33,675 nt of DNA from Chloroflexota bacterium (GTDB lineage: Bacteria; Chloroflexota; Anaerolineae; Anaerolineales; Villigracilaceae): positions 1-33,675 of the forward strand of contig JAIOAQ010000033.1 in assembly GCA_019873735.1 (NCBI GenBank). The letters run 5' to 3'. The translations under genes were made by a program, and so were the position numbers. This document shows positions 24,571 to 32,877 of this stretch, in pieces. A model generated the notes under the pieces. That model did not search any database. It was not told the origin of the DNA and saw nothing but the letters and a program-made list of their open reading frames with translations. Numbering within the stretch: the first letter of the stretch is position 1; each line of letters opens with the position of its first letter.

Positions 24571-27500
24571 TCATGGCGCGCAGACAGGGTGATTGGTCGG
24601 CGTGAAGTTTTGGTAGTCAGGGCACATACCGCCGCCCAGACCACCGCCGCCCTGTACCCTTGTGCACAAGCACATTTTGCTGTAGCAGTGGTTATCGTGA
24701 TGGCAGTATTCGCCGCTCAGGCCGGTGTAATCACGCGGCGCGCATTTCCCATCTGCACAGTGACCCGAAAAGCACCAATCGTCAGACTGGCAGTTCTCGC
24801 CATTTCTTAGCAGGGTTGGGTCATTGGCAATGCAAACCCCGCTGTTTTTATAATTCTCATACCCTTTGCAGAAGCCCCAACTCCAGCCTTGCGGGCAGAG
24901 GCAGATACCGCTGGCGCAATGATTGTCATGATGGCAGTAATCGCCGGTTCGCCCAAGCCCGTCTTTGGGGGCGCAAATCCCGTTTGCGCAGTGTTTGCTG
25001 GCACAATGATCATTGCCGGAGCATAAGGCGCCATTGGGGGCGCCGTCGGCGCAGAAACCGGCAATGTTGGCTGGCGGGGTGGGCGGACAGGGGACAATTT
25101 TCCCTTCAATCATGCAGTTACATACCCCGCTCTGGCAATGCGAATTGGCAAAGCAGAAAGTGTTTGCTGCGCCTTTTCTATTTGGCGCACAAAGGCCGGA
25201 AGTGCAAATGCCGCTGTTACACTCCGTGCTGCTCGCGCAGGTGCTGCCATCTGTCTTCAGGCTGGCGGCAGACGGGGCGCCAGGCCAGGCGTTTGTGTCG
25301 TTTAAGGCAACGACCACCCTGCATTTTCCATCTGCAGAACTGATGACGTAATTCTTTCCGTCACTCCGCTGCCACGAATCACCCTCCTTGGTAAGGACAG
25401 TTCCCTGGCCGCGGCACATGTCAACGACATCGAAATCGAGTTTGACAGCCTGCGAGTTACCCTGAGCAATGCTGACCAGCATGCTATTGTTGCCCGTCTT
25501 ACCGTTTAACGGGATGTCTTTGAGCAAGGTGGTTTTTCCTTTGTATACTGCCACTGCATTGCTGCTCCGCGTGAATTCGTTGGCAAACAGGTGGAATTCG
25601 GCGATGTCGGCGTTACCACCAATCAGGCTGGGATCAATTTCAACGCTGACAAAAGTCACCAGGACGCCGTCGGTTGCATGGCCGGTTGTGCATGCCTCCT
25701 TCTGTGGCGCGCTGCGCTCCGATTCTCCTTTGCTTCCAAAAGCGCTGACCTGGTAAACGCACTCGCAGCCGGCTGGCTCATTCCCAGGGACAAGCGTTGT
25801 GTTGTTAGGGTCTTTTCCAAGCACAAGCGGATATTCGATCTTGGTATCTCCGCCCGGGCAGTAGTACTGGCGGTAGACAATGAACCCATCAATCAGGTTG
25901 CGCTTGGCCGTTTCGTCATAATCCCAACAGAGTTTTCTCTGCTTATCGGCGGACTCTAGTTTCAAATTTGTGGGCGCCGGCAAACCTGGGTTAGATGCCT
26001 TGCCGTCCCACAGCCAATCCTCCAGCCAGATACGATAGGAAAGTTGGAAGCCGTTGCCCTTGCCCAGCCAGGTTTTGGTTTTGCTCTCTGGCGCAGTCAG
26101 GTCAGACATGGGATGTGAGACGTTGAATTGACCCAGGGCAACTGGCGGCTTGGTGGCCGGATCGTCGCTGGCGTTGCCCTGGACTTCAAGGGTCAGCGAG
26201 GCGCTGGGGTTGGTATAAACCGAAGCAGGCGCAGGAGCCGAATATCCCAGCCAGGGCTGGTCCCAATTGCCGCTGTGATAATTCGTCTGCTGGCCGCGCG
26301 GCGTGCGAAAGCCCGGCAGGCCGCCGACAGTGATTTGCAAGAAGCCCCAGTCTAATGCCGCGTCGTTGGGGGAATAGGTGACCGGCTGGAAGTACACGCG
26401 TTTGAACTCTGGCAGCGGTTTGCATTTGTCTGAGGCAAGCAATGTTGTCCAGACGATTTTGCTAGGGGCGTTGACTTTTTTGCCCATGAAATCTTGCACT
26501 GCAGTCACCCGATAGCCGTATTTTCCCGGTTGAGGCAGGCTATCCTCTGCGTTGGTGGTATTGGCGTTGAGCGTGGCAATCGTTTTGGGGTTCGGTTTGC
26601 CGAATTCGTAGCGTTCGATGCGGTAGGCGCTCTCATTTTGGGCATCGTTCCAGGTTATGCCAATTGTGCAATCTTTGGGGGTGGCGTACGCCCGGACGTT
26701 ATCTGGGGCGGTAAGGTTGCCTTGGGGTGGATTCAGGACTACTTGGCCCGGGAACAAACTGGGATCCAATTGACCGATACCGGCTCCAGGCTGGAAGCCT
26801 GGCAGGCCTCCGGGCCGAAGGGCCGGCAATATCCCTGGCAGGTTCCCCGCCGGACCTGCCGGCTGGTTCCCGGGTTGAACCCCAGGCTGTCCTGCCGGCT
26901 GCCCGCCGGGTTGACCTCCAGGCTGTCCTCCCGGCTGTCCGCCGGGCTGCCCCCCCGGTTGACCTGCTGGTTGTCCGCCAGGCTGTCCTGCAGGCACGGC
27001 TGCCTGCACTGGCTTTTTGGGCGGCATCGGAATCAGCACCACCTGCCCCGGGCGAATCTGACCACCGGCAAGATGTGGATTGGCCTGCCGGATACTTTCC
27101 ACGCTGACGCCCAATCTGGCAGCAATGCTTTCCAGCGTGTCGCCTTCCTCAACGATATACTGGGCCAGGTTTTCGCTGGAGGCTGCCGGTTCAATGACGG
27201 TCACATAATGTACTGCCGACTCACTAAATTCCCCCTGACTGTTGTAGGCGCGCGCCACCAGGGCATAGGTGCCGGTTTCAATGGCGGCCAGTGGATAAGA
27301 CAGACTGAGGGGATTGAGTCCGTTGGCATCTGGGCTGGGCTGGCTGATGGCGAGAATATCGTTGATCCATAAGTCCAGGCGGATAACGCCGCTTTGATCA
27401 TTGGCAACAGCAAAGAAAATGAATGATTCGCCTTTGTTTACCACCGCGCCGGGCTGAGGCTGCTGGATGGTAACCAGGGGGCCGGTTAGAGGTCCGGCGG

Positions 27501-27591
27501 GAGGCGGGCTGCTATCGGGGATGGGCAAGTTGCAGGCACAGGCCAGCGCCAGGATGACGGCCAGGACTTTAATCTTTTTTGAGGTGTTCAT
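24571..27591 (-). CDS. Large LysM lipoprotein with GQP repeat and Cys-rich tandem C-terminus (1006 aa)
   Basis: The signal peptide ends LACAC (Cys18 or Cys20). An Ig-like segment follows (about 38-133: VTIQQPQPGAVVNKGESF). A LysM domain covers about 145-188 (YIVEEGDTLESIAARLGVSV, then RPGQVVLIP), suggesting peptidoglycan or glycan binding. A GQPG repeat spans 202-245, followed by beta-rich regions with a fibronectin-like AYRIERYEFG strand. Residues 785-1006 hold 30 cysteines in alternating units with exact spacing. ATG 27591 has AAAGGAG; the longer frame from 27648 overlaps the preceding gene. It is probably a long cell-surface protein. The overall architecture is not one I can name. Confidence 0.85.
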   Translation of the reverse strand: MNTSKKIKVLAVILALACACNLPIPDSSPPPAGPLTGPLVTIQQPQPGAVVNKGESFIFFAVANDQSGVIRLDLWINDILAISQPSPDANGLNPLSLSYPLAAIETGTYALVARAYNSQGEFSESAVHYVTVIEPAASSENLAQYIVEEGDTLESIAARLGVSVESIRQANPHLAGGQIRPGQVVLIPMPPKKPVQAAVPAGQPGGQPAGQPGGQPGGQPGGQPGGQPGGQPAGQPGVQPGNQPAGPAGNLPGILPALRPGGLPGFQPGAGIGQLDPSLFPGQVVLNPPQGNLTAPDNVRAYATPKDCTIGITWNDAQNESAYRIERYEFGKPNPKTIATLNANTTNAEDSLPQPGKYGYRVTAVQDFMGKKVNAPSKIVWTTLLASDKCKPLPEFKRVYFQPVTYSPNDAALDWGFLQITVGGLPGFRTPRGQQTNYHSGNWDQPWLGYSAPAPASVYTNPSASLTLEVQGNASDDPATKPPVALGQFNVSHPMSDLTAPESKTKTWLGKGNGFQLSYRIWLEDWLWDGKASNPGLPAPTNLKLESADKQRKLCWDYDETAKRNLIDGFIVYRQYYCPGGDTKIEYPLVLGKDPNNTTLVPGNEPAGCECVYQVSAFGSKGESERSAPQKEACTTGHATDGVLVTFVSVEIDPSLIGGNADIAEFHLFANEFTRSSNAVAVYKGKTTLLKDIPLNGKTGNNSMLVSIAQGNSQAVKLDFDVVDMCRGQGTVLTKEGDSWQRSDGKNYVISSADGKCRVVVALNDTNAWPGAPSAASLKTDGSTCASSTECNSGICTSGLCAPNRKGAANTFCFANSHCQSGVCNCMIEGKIVPCPPTPPANIAGFCADGAPNGALCSGNDHCASKHCANGICAPKDGLGRTGDYCHHDNHCASGICLCPQGWSWGFCKGYENYKNSGVCIANDPTLLRNGENCQSDDWCFSGHCADGKCAPRDYTGLSGEYCHHDNHCYSKMCLCTRVQGGGGLGGGMCPDYQNFTPTNHPVCAP
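26857..26988 (-). repeat. 12-base tandem repeat encoding GGQP/AGQP units
   Basis: About eleven imperfect 12-base units encode four-residue GGQP or AGQP repeats (residues 202-245 of the 1006-residue lipoprotein). This low-complexity spacer follows the LysM domain and precedes a Gly/Pro/Leu stretch. Such repeats commonly change in number by replication slippage. Confidence 0.75.
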
Positions 27592-27613
27592 AACGCTCCT
27601 TTCTCTCTTGGGA

Positions 27614-27820
27614 TTAGTGTAAGCCGCTGGGTTTGTCTGGCGGCTCATTGGTCGCGGGAAGATAGTCTTTGAAACAGGCTTCCAGGTCGAGCAGGCTGTG
27701 AATGATCACCTGTTGACCGGTGCGGATGTTTTGGGCTTGTCCATACCAGGCCGGGTGGCGGGAGGATTTCTTCCATAAGCGGATGATGAAGGTTTCTTGC
27801 TCGGGCTTTTTATCTCTCAA
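27614..27820 (-). CDS. Small conserved-type protein of unknown function (68 aa)
   Basis: This short gene has an AAAGGAG six bases before a TTG start at 27820 and lies between the membrane-protein gene (stop at 27833) and the 1006-residue lipoprotein gene (start at 27591). The product (MRDKKPEQETFIIRLWKKSS to a C-terminal KDYLPATNEPPDKPSGLH) is soluble and has no signal peptide. The central RTGQQVIIHSLLDLEACF looks like a small beta-alpha fold. The clear ribosome-binding site and operon position support it as real. No function is assigned. Confidence 0.65.
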   Translation of the reverse strand: MRDKKPEQETFIIRLWKKSSRHPAWYGQAQNIRTGQQVIIHSLLDLEACFKDYLPATNEPPDKPSGLH

Positions 27821-27832
27821 GCCGGACTCCTT

Positions 27833-28444
27833 TCAATAGCGTTCGATGGCCTCGGCCAAATCGAATAGCAGGGAAAACAGGAACAGCATGGTGTCTGCAT
27901 TGGTCTCGACATTGAGTTGGGAATAACGGATGACTTCTCCGCTTGCCTGAATGTTGACGTAGCGTGCTTGCAGGAGCAGGCGGCGCAATTCTGAGGCAGT
28001 CAGCAACTGGCGGACAAAGTCCGCCGGCTCGCCGCGCGCCACAAAACGCTGATCAAACTCAACGTCTCCGCTGGGGATTTCGGTGCCTGTGCGCCCTAGT
28101 TGGCTGAAGAAGTTGCGTTCACTGAGTTCCAGGTGGTGGTTGGCGGGCAATTGAACAGACATCTCAATGTACATATTTGTGCGTGTGCTGCCGGTTGAGC
28201 CTGGCGTACCACGGGTAATGGTGTAGACCCGCAAAGACCGGCCGTGCCAGTTGCCGCTCAGGGTAGGCCGGCCCAACAACCAACCGGGCGCATGGAAGGT
28301 AAGACCCGCCCGCCGGGCAATTTCGCGCCAGGCATCGCTGTGTTTTCGCCGGTCGTAATACAGGATGCCAATCACCAGCCCAAAGAAGAACAGGATGGCA
28401 ATCGGCAGGACACATAAAAAGCAAAACAGGGAGACAATATCCAT
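27833..28444 (-). CDS. Single-pass membrane protein of unknown function (203 aa), first gene of the lipoprotein operon
   Basis: The N-terminus has one strong membrane helix (VSLFCFLCVLPIAILFFFG and onward), then a positively charged DRRKHSDAWREIARRAG. The cytoplasmic domain of about 165 residues has a GRPTLSGNWHGRSLRVYT stretch and ends LFDLAEAIERY. I do not recognise the family. ATG 28444 with GGTGG upstream is preferred; a TTG 12 bases further up is possible. It is the gene nearest the proposed SARP site, so it could be a membrane partner or sensor for the operon. Confidence 0.75.
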   Translation of the reverse strand: MDIVSLFCFLCVLPIAILFFFGLVIGILYYDRRKHSDAWREIARRAGLTFHAPGWLLGRPTLSGNWHGRSLRVYTITRGTPGSTGSTRTNMYIEMSVQLPANHHLELSERNFFSQLGRTGTEIPSGDVEFDQRFVARGEPADFVRQLLTASELRRLLLQARYVNIQASGEVIRYSQLNVETNADTMLFLFSLLFDLAEAIERY

Positions 28445-28500
28445 AAGAACCACCAAGGCGTAAGTAAAGGTGCATTTTCAGCATTAATTTGCCATAGGGG

Positions 28501-28519
28501 TATCTCAAAAATATCTCAA
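28501..28519 (-). promoter_or_regulatory. Candidate SARP-binding direct repeat
   Basis: On the - strand the sequence is TTGAGATA, three bases, TTGAGATA, so two perfect octamers repeat with an 11-base period. SARP activators bind direct heptamers spaced at 11 or 22 bases, often similar to TCGAG. The site lies about 57 bases before the 203-residue gene and directly after the SARP gene's hairpin terminator. A good -10 hexamer was not found; TATGGC and ATTAAT are weak candidates downstream, as expected for an activator-dependent promoter. Confidence 0.55.
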
Positions 28520-28536
28520 TGATGGCCGACAAAATC

Positions 28537-28567
28537 AAAGCAACCCGCCAAAATGACGGGTTGCTTT
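28537..28567 (-). terminator. Hairpin terminator after the SARP gene
   Basis: AAAGCAACCCG and CGGGTTGCTTT form a perfect 11-base stem around a nine-base loop. On the - strand it is followed by GATTTTG, a modest T-run. It lies about 118 bases past the SARP regulator's stop and separates that gene from the lipoprotein operon. The bases between the stop and this hairpin show nothing else I can name. Confidence 0.65.
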
Positions 28568-28685
28568 AAGGATGGCGGGCCTGTTTTGGTAATTGCCTGC
28601 GCTTAACCCTTCCCCAGGTTAGAACGGGGCTGGCAACCAATTCCGGCAATCGCAGAGACGTCTTGAGCCGTTGACAGTTATCTGA

Positions 28686-31600
28686 TCATGCCTGTTTCAG
28701 GCTTGCCATGTCACGTTCAATGGTACGCAGGCCTGCCCCCAGGGCCTTTGCCAGTTGATGGTTCGTTGGCTCGGCGCCTTGCTCTCTGGCTTCCTTGAGC
28801 AGGCGCTGAAGACGCAGCCGGCGGCGGGCGGTCTTGTCGCGGATTTGCTCATCTTCCGGGGCTGTGATTGTCCAGGTGACTGTAACCGTCTGACGGCTGT
28901 CATGGCTGGCCGGCAGGTGGACCTGGATGCGGCGGCATTGGTGCTGATAGTATAGTTCAAAAACTCTTTTGTGCTGTGGAGTATTTTTTATAAATTGTGC
29001 CTGGTCCATATTGTCTGTCAGCGTTGCAGCCCGTTGCATCAACTCCTCATGGGCGTTACAGATAACCTGGATGGCTTGTTCTGTTTGTCCGGCAGCCATG
29101 AATGTATCGTAGGCAGCCAGTTGTACCAGTGCAATGTCGCCTACGCCAAATGTCCCGTGTTCCTCCACCCAGGTCAGCGCCTCCTGGATGTATTTAAGCG
29201 CCTCTTCGGTTCTTCCAAGGCGCAGGCAGGCACGGGCCAGCCCGGCCAGCGTATCCACAGTAAGGGCGTGCTGGCCGATGGTGCGGCGGATTTCCAGGGC
29301 GCGCTGGTATTCCTCCAGCGACTGCTGCGGGTCGCTTTCCTCCAGGTTGATGCCGATGTAGGTCCGCCCATAGGCTTCGGTGCGTAGTTCGCCGATGGAC
29401 TTTGCAATGGCAACCGACTGGCGGCTGTATTCAAGCGACGTGGAGATGTCGCCGCAGCCTCGGTAATAGATGGCCAGACTGTACAGTGCTTGCGCCTCGC
29501 CGCGGCGGTCGCCAATGCGGCGGCGGATGGCAAGTGCTTGTTGGAAGCATTCCAGACTTCTTTCGGAATCGCCCAAATCAGACAGCAAGGCGCCCATCAA
29601 GTGGAGCGTATTCACTGCGTTGACCTGATCGCCAGTGGCCTCGAAAATTTCCAGCGCCCTCTGGCAGTATTCTACGGATTCGGCGTAACGGTTTTGGTAA
29701 TCGAAATACACGCGTGCCAGGGCAAAGGCGCAGGCAGCCTCCAGCGACTCGTCGCCAGAAAGACGCGCGTGTTTGAGCGCCTCTTTCAGTTCTGCTTCCG
29801 CGTGCTGAGCGTCGGCCTGCATGTTCAGCGCCCGGCCGATCAAGACCCGCGCCTCGACCATTCCGGAAGGGCTACCTATGCCTTGGGCGATTTCAAAGGC
29901 CGTCTTGGCTGCCTGGATGACGCCTGTATAGTTGCTGGTTGCTTCATAGAATTTTGCCCAACGCAGGGCCTGCTCCATCTGTGTGCGAGGTTCTTTGAGA
30001 AGATCGTCGAGCATTTCCAGGTCTGCGCGTTGCGCCTCGCGTTGACCCAAACGATCATAGATGGCGGCCCTGGCAATCAAAATATCCTGCCGGCGTTGGG
30101 TATCTGGCGGCTCTCCGCAATGGTCTAACGCCATCCATGCCTGTGTGTAGCCGATCACTGCCTGGCGGTTGGCAAAAATGGCTGCTGCCTGTTCTGCAGC
30201 CATCAGGCTGTATTGTGCTGCTTTCTCCCATTGTTCTGCACAGGTGAAATGACGCGCCAGTTCGCTAACCCGTTGGGGCTGATAGGTTTCCAGTACCTCG
30301 CCTGCTATTCGATGCAGGTTTTGGCGTTCCTGAGGCGCAATTGCCTGGTAAGTGACCTGCAGTATCTTATCGTGGTTAAAACAGTATCCGCTGCTCTCCT
30401 CGTTCAGAAAGTGCCGCTGAATCAGTTCATGGATGGCGCTCAAAAAGGCCTCGGTTTCCATCCCAGATACGGCCTGGAGAATCTGGTAATCCAGGCGGCT
30501 TCCCAGCACGGCCGCAGCCGATATAACGCTTCTGACCGGAGCGCTTAGGCCGGCCAGGCGGCGGCTGATGACGCGTTCCACCATGGAAGGGAGAGGCAAC
30601 TCACTATAATTGGCTGTTGTTTCATCCCAGGGTGTGTTCCACTCGCCGCTTTCTGTATGCACTAACAAACCCTCATCTTCCAGGGTGCGCAAGGTTTCCA
30701 GCACAAAGAGGGGGTTGCCGTCAGTTTCCTGATAGATGCGCGCCTCGAAGAGCGGCGCGGGCTGACGCAGCCCCAAGCTGGAGCGGATTAATTCCCCGGT
30801 GGAATTTTGATTGAGCCGTTTTAATGCCATATGCTCAAGCAACCCTGCCCGATCCAGGGCCTGGATGTGTTCCCAGACATCTGGCATGGCGCGCACTTCT
30901 TCGCCTCGGTATGCGGCAATCCATAACATGCCCTGCTGGCTCAGGCGCAACGCCAGAGGAGGCAGGATGGCAAGGGTATCTCGATCCATCCAGTGAATAT
31001 CATCAAGGATCAGGACAAGAGGGGTAATTTTTATCCAGCCGCTCAGGAAAGCAATCAGGGCCTCTACAAAGCGGCTCTTTTCCAGATCGGCCGGCAATGG
31101 CATGGTTTCTGCAGGCTGGTAATCGTGTCCTGCCAGGCAGCCCAAATGCGGCCGGAGTGCGTCTATCCAGACAGAGTCAACGATTTGGCTGATTTGCTGT
31201 GTGCGCAGCGGTGAGAGGCCGTCTTTTAGCGCCTCCAGCACAGGGCGATAGGGTAATGTGCCGCTTTCCAGGCCGCGTCCCCACAGCACCTGTGCGCCGC
31301 GCCACTCAGCGTCGCGCGCGATTTCTTGCAACAGGCGGGTCTTGCCTACGCCTGCCTCGCCCTCTATCAGCATAATACCGCCGTGTTGTTCGAGTGCAGC
31401 CTCCACGTGCTGTAACAATCTGGCGCGTTCAGCCTGCCTGCCAATCAACGGCATGCGCAGGGGATGCGATCCATCCAGACAAGATGATGCCGCCGATACG
31501 CCTTCGGGTAAATAGGCCGATAACTCAACGTTGTTCCGACGGGATATTTCCTGTGCCAGAGCCAGTGTCTGGCTTTCGGGTTCTATATTGAGTTCCTGTT

Positions 31601-32255
31601 GTAAGGTCTGGCGGCAGGTTTCATACTGCCGCAGAGCGGCCTCAGGGCGGCCCAGCAGGTAGTGGATGCGCATGACCTCGCGGTGAATGTCTTCACGCAG
31701 GGGGTCGGACTTCAAAAGTTGCAGCGCGTATTCCAATGCTTGCTCAAACTTGCCGCTAAATTTTTCGGCCATGAGCAATCTTGCCAACACCTGATGATAT
31801 TGTTCCATCAGGCGCTGGCGTTCTATCAATACCCAATCATCATACAGGCCTTCCAGCAGGTCGCCGCGATAGAGGTGAGATGTTTCCAGCAGGGCAACGC
31901 GGCCTGCTTCGGGCAAGGGATTTGTATTCAACCAGTCTTGCAAACCTTGCTCAAAGGCTTGCGTGTCGATCCAGACCTCGCCCTGAGTTGAGATTGCGAC
32001 AGTCTCGGCATCTGCCTTTACCAGGTCCGGGAAGAGCCGGCGGATGTGCCAGAGGGCCTGACTGAGAGCGCGGCGGGCGCGTTCTTCAGGTTCCTCCGGC
32101 CAGAAGATTCCAATCAACAGATTGCGGGGGTGGTTTCGTGTGCAAAATAATGCCAGGTAGGCAAGCAGATGGCGCGCTTGTACTGAAACGGGCAGGGGCA
32201 AAGGACAGCCGTCTTTTTCAATAGAAAAAGTTCCCAGCAGATGGATGGTAAGCAT
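28686..32255 (-). CDS. SARP/BTAD-family transcriptional regulator with ATPase, TPR and C-terminal HTH (1189 aa)
   Basis: Residues 1-90 form the winged-helix DNA-binding domain (MLTIHLLGTFSIEKDGCPLP, then RRALSQALWHIRRLFP). Residues 91-240 are the bacterial transcriptional activation domain (LYRGDLLEGLYDDWVLIERQ). An AAA-type ATPase follows with Walker A GEAGVGKT (299-306) and Walker B LVLILDD (413-419). A long TPR array (about 650-1080) has units such as EALEIRRTIG. The last 45 residues (RRRLRLQRLL to NHQLAKALGAGLRTIERDMA) look like a second helix-turn-helix. Large SARPs couple ATP and TPR sensing to activation of nearby genes. The start follows a near-leaderless promoter. Confidence 0.9.
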   Translation of the reverse strand: MLTIHLLGTFSIEKDGCPLPLPVSVQARHLLAYLALFCTRNHPRNLLIGIFWPEEPEERARRALSQALWHIRRLFPDLVKADAETVAISTQGEVWIDTQAFEQGLQDWLNTNPLPEAGRVALLETSHLYRGDLLEGLYDDWVLIERQRLMEQYHQVLARLLMAEKFSGKFEQALEYALQLLKSDPLREDIHREVMRIHYLLGRPEAALRQYETCRQTLQQELNIEPESQTLALAQEISRRNNVELSAYLPEGVSAASSCLDGSHPLRMPLIGRQAERARLLQHVEAALEQHGGIMLIEGEAGVGKTRLLQEIARDAEWRGAQVLWGRGLESGTLPYRPVLEALKDGLSPLRTQQISQIVDSVWIDALRPHLGCLAGHDYQPAETMPLPADLEKSRFVEALIAFLSGWIKITPLVLILDDIHWMDRDTLAILPPLALRLSQQGMLWIAAYRGEEVRAMPDVWEHIQALDRAGLLEHMALKRLNQNSTGELIRSSLGLRQPAPLFEARIYQETDGNPLFVLETLRTLEDEGLLVHTESGEWNTPWDETTANYSELPLPSMVERVISRRLAGLSAPVRSVISAAAVLGSRLDYQILQAVSGMETEAFLSAIHELIQRHFLNEESSGYCFNHDKILQVTYQAIAPQERQNLHRIAGEVLETYQPQRVSELARHFTCAEQWEKAAQYSLMAAEQAAAIFANRQAVIGYTQAWMALDHCGEPPDTQRRQDILIARAAIYDRLGQREAQRADLEMLDDLLKEPRTQMEQALRWAKFYEATSNYTGVIQAAKTAFEIAQGIGSPSGMVEARVLIGRALNMQADAQHAEAELKEALKHARLSGDESLEAACAFALARVYFDYQNRYAESVEYCQRALEIFEATGDQVNAVNTLHLMGALLSDLGDSERSLECFQQALAIRRRIGDRRGEAQALYSLAIYYRGCGDISTSLEYSRQSVAIAKSIGELRTEAYGRTYIGINLEESDPQQSLEEYQRALEIRRTIGQHALTVDTLAGLARACLRLGRTEEALKYIQEALTWVEEHGTFGVGDIALVQLAAYDTFMAAGQTEQAIQVICNAHEELMQRAATLTDNMDQAQFIKNTPQHKRVFELYYQHQCRRIQVHLPASHDSRQTVTVTWTITAPEDEQIRDKTARRRLRLQRLLKEAREQGAEPTNHQLAKALGAGLRTIERDMASLKQA

Positions 32256-32289
32256 GTCTGCTTGATACGATTATATGCCGGAAAGGCAT
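32256..32289 (-). promoter_or_regulatory. Predicted SARP-gene promoter with overlapping inverted repeat
   Basis: A perfect TATAAT lies on the - strand at 32275-32270, 14 bases before the ATG, so the transcript would have a leader of roughly seven bases and no Shine-Dalgarno. ATGCC-N5-GGCAT (32275-32289) is a perfect inverted repeat sharing one base with the -10 box, a plausible operator. No good -35 is visible. Confidence 0.55.
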
Positions 32290-32333
32290 GAAGTGTGCCG
32301 CTAATTGTGGCTTGAGAGCAACAAGCCAGGCTG

Positions 32334-32816
32334 TTAATTTTCAAGCAGGGCAGGGAGATCGGTCAGGCTGTAAATCGTGGTGTGTTGCCGGCTCTCTCGT
32401 TTTTCATCTGCGCGGGGGTTGAACCAGATTGCGAAGATGCCAACTTGATTGGCTGCCAGTACGTCATTTTCGAAACTGTCGCCGATCATGACCGTTTGTT
32501 CTGGCGTGGCGTTCAGGTCGTTCAGGATGTGCTGGTAGAAGTCTGGCGACTTCTTTAAGCCCGTGTTCTTGAAACAGTAGATTTTTTGGATGTGTGTCTC
32601 CAATCCGACCCGCGCCAGGGCGGCGCGGATTTGGGCCTCGTCTGAGACGGCTGCGCTGGTGGCAATGACGAGCGTGGATTGTGGACCCAAGCGGTTCAGG
32701 ACTTCCCTCGCGCCTGCTACGGCTTCGACGTGCGGCCACTCCACCATCGGTTTGTCACTGGGGAAGTCCTTCATCAAGGTGTCTCCCCAGTCAAACAGGA
32801 TGTATTTGTATTTCAT
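32334..32816 (-). CDS. HAD-superfamily hydrolase
   Basis: The 160-residue protein has HAD motif I as YILFDWGDTLM, motif II near TLVIATSAA, a lysine in KKSPDFYQHIL and motif IV as VMIGDSFENDVLAANQVG. These enzymes usually remove phosphate from small molecules. Motif I reads DWGD rather than the usual DxD, so the general acid Asp is replaced by Gly. This variant is seen in some HAD groups and leaves activity uncertain. ATG 32816 has GGAG. The longer frame from 33002 overlaps the upstream gene. Confidence 0.85.
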   Translation of the reverse strand: MKYKYILFDWGDTLMKDFPSDKPMVEWPHVEAVAGAREVLNRLGPQSTLVIATSAAVSDEAQIRAALARVGLETHIQKIYCFKNTGLKKSPDFYQHILNDLNATPEQTVMIGDSFENDVLAANQVGIFAIWFNPRADEKRESRQHTTIYSLTDLPALLEN

Positions 32817-32877
32817 GGGTTGCTCCGTTTCCAGGCCGTCAAGGGGGCCTTGATGTTTTCCTCGGCTGGGGCCGGCC

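Noticed and set aside
26857-26988. Regular short repeats considered as a CRISPR array
   Set aside because: The 12-base units are contiguous, imperfect and in frame, with no spacers. No cas gene is nearby.
26494-27372. + strand open frame of 292 codons opposite the large lipoprotein gene
   Set aside because: Its Ser/Arg/Leu-rich repeat is only the reverse reading of the GQP repeat.
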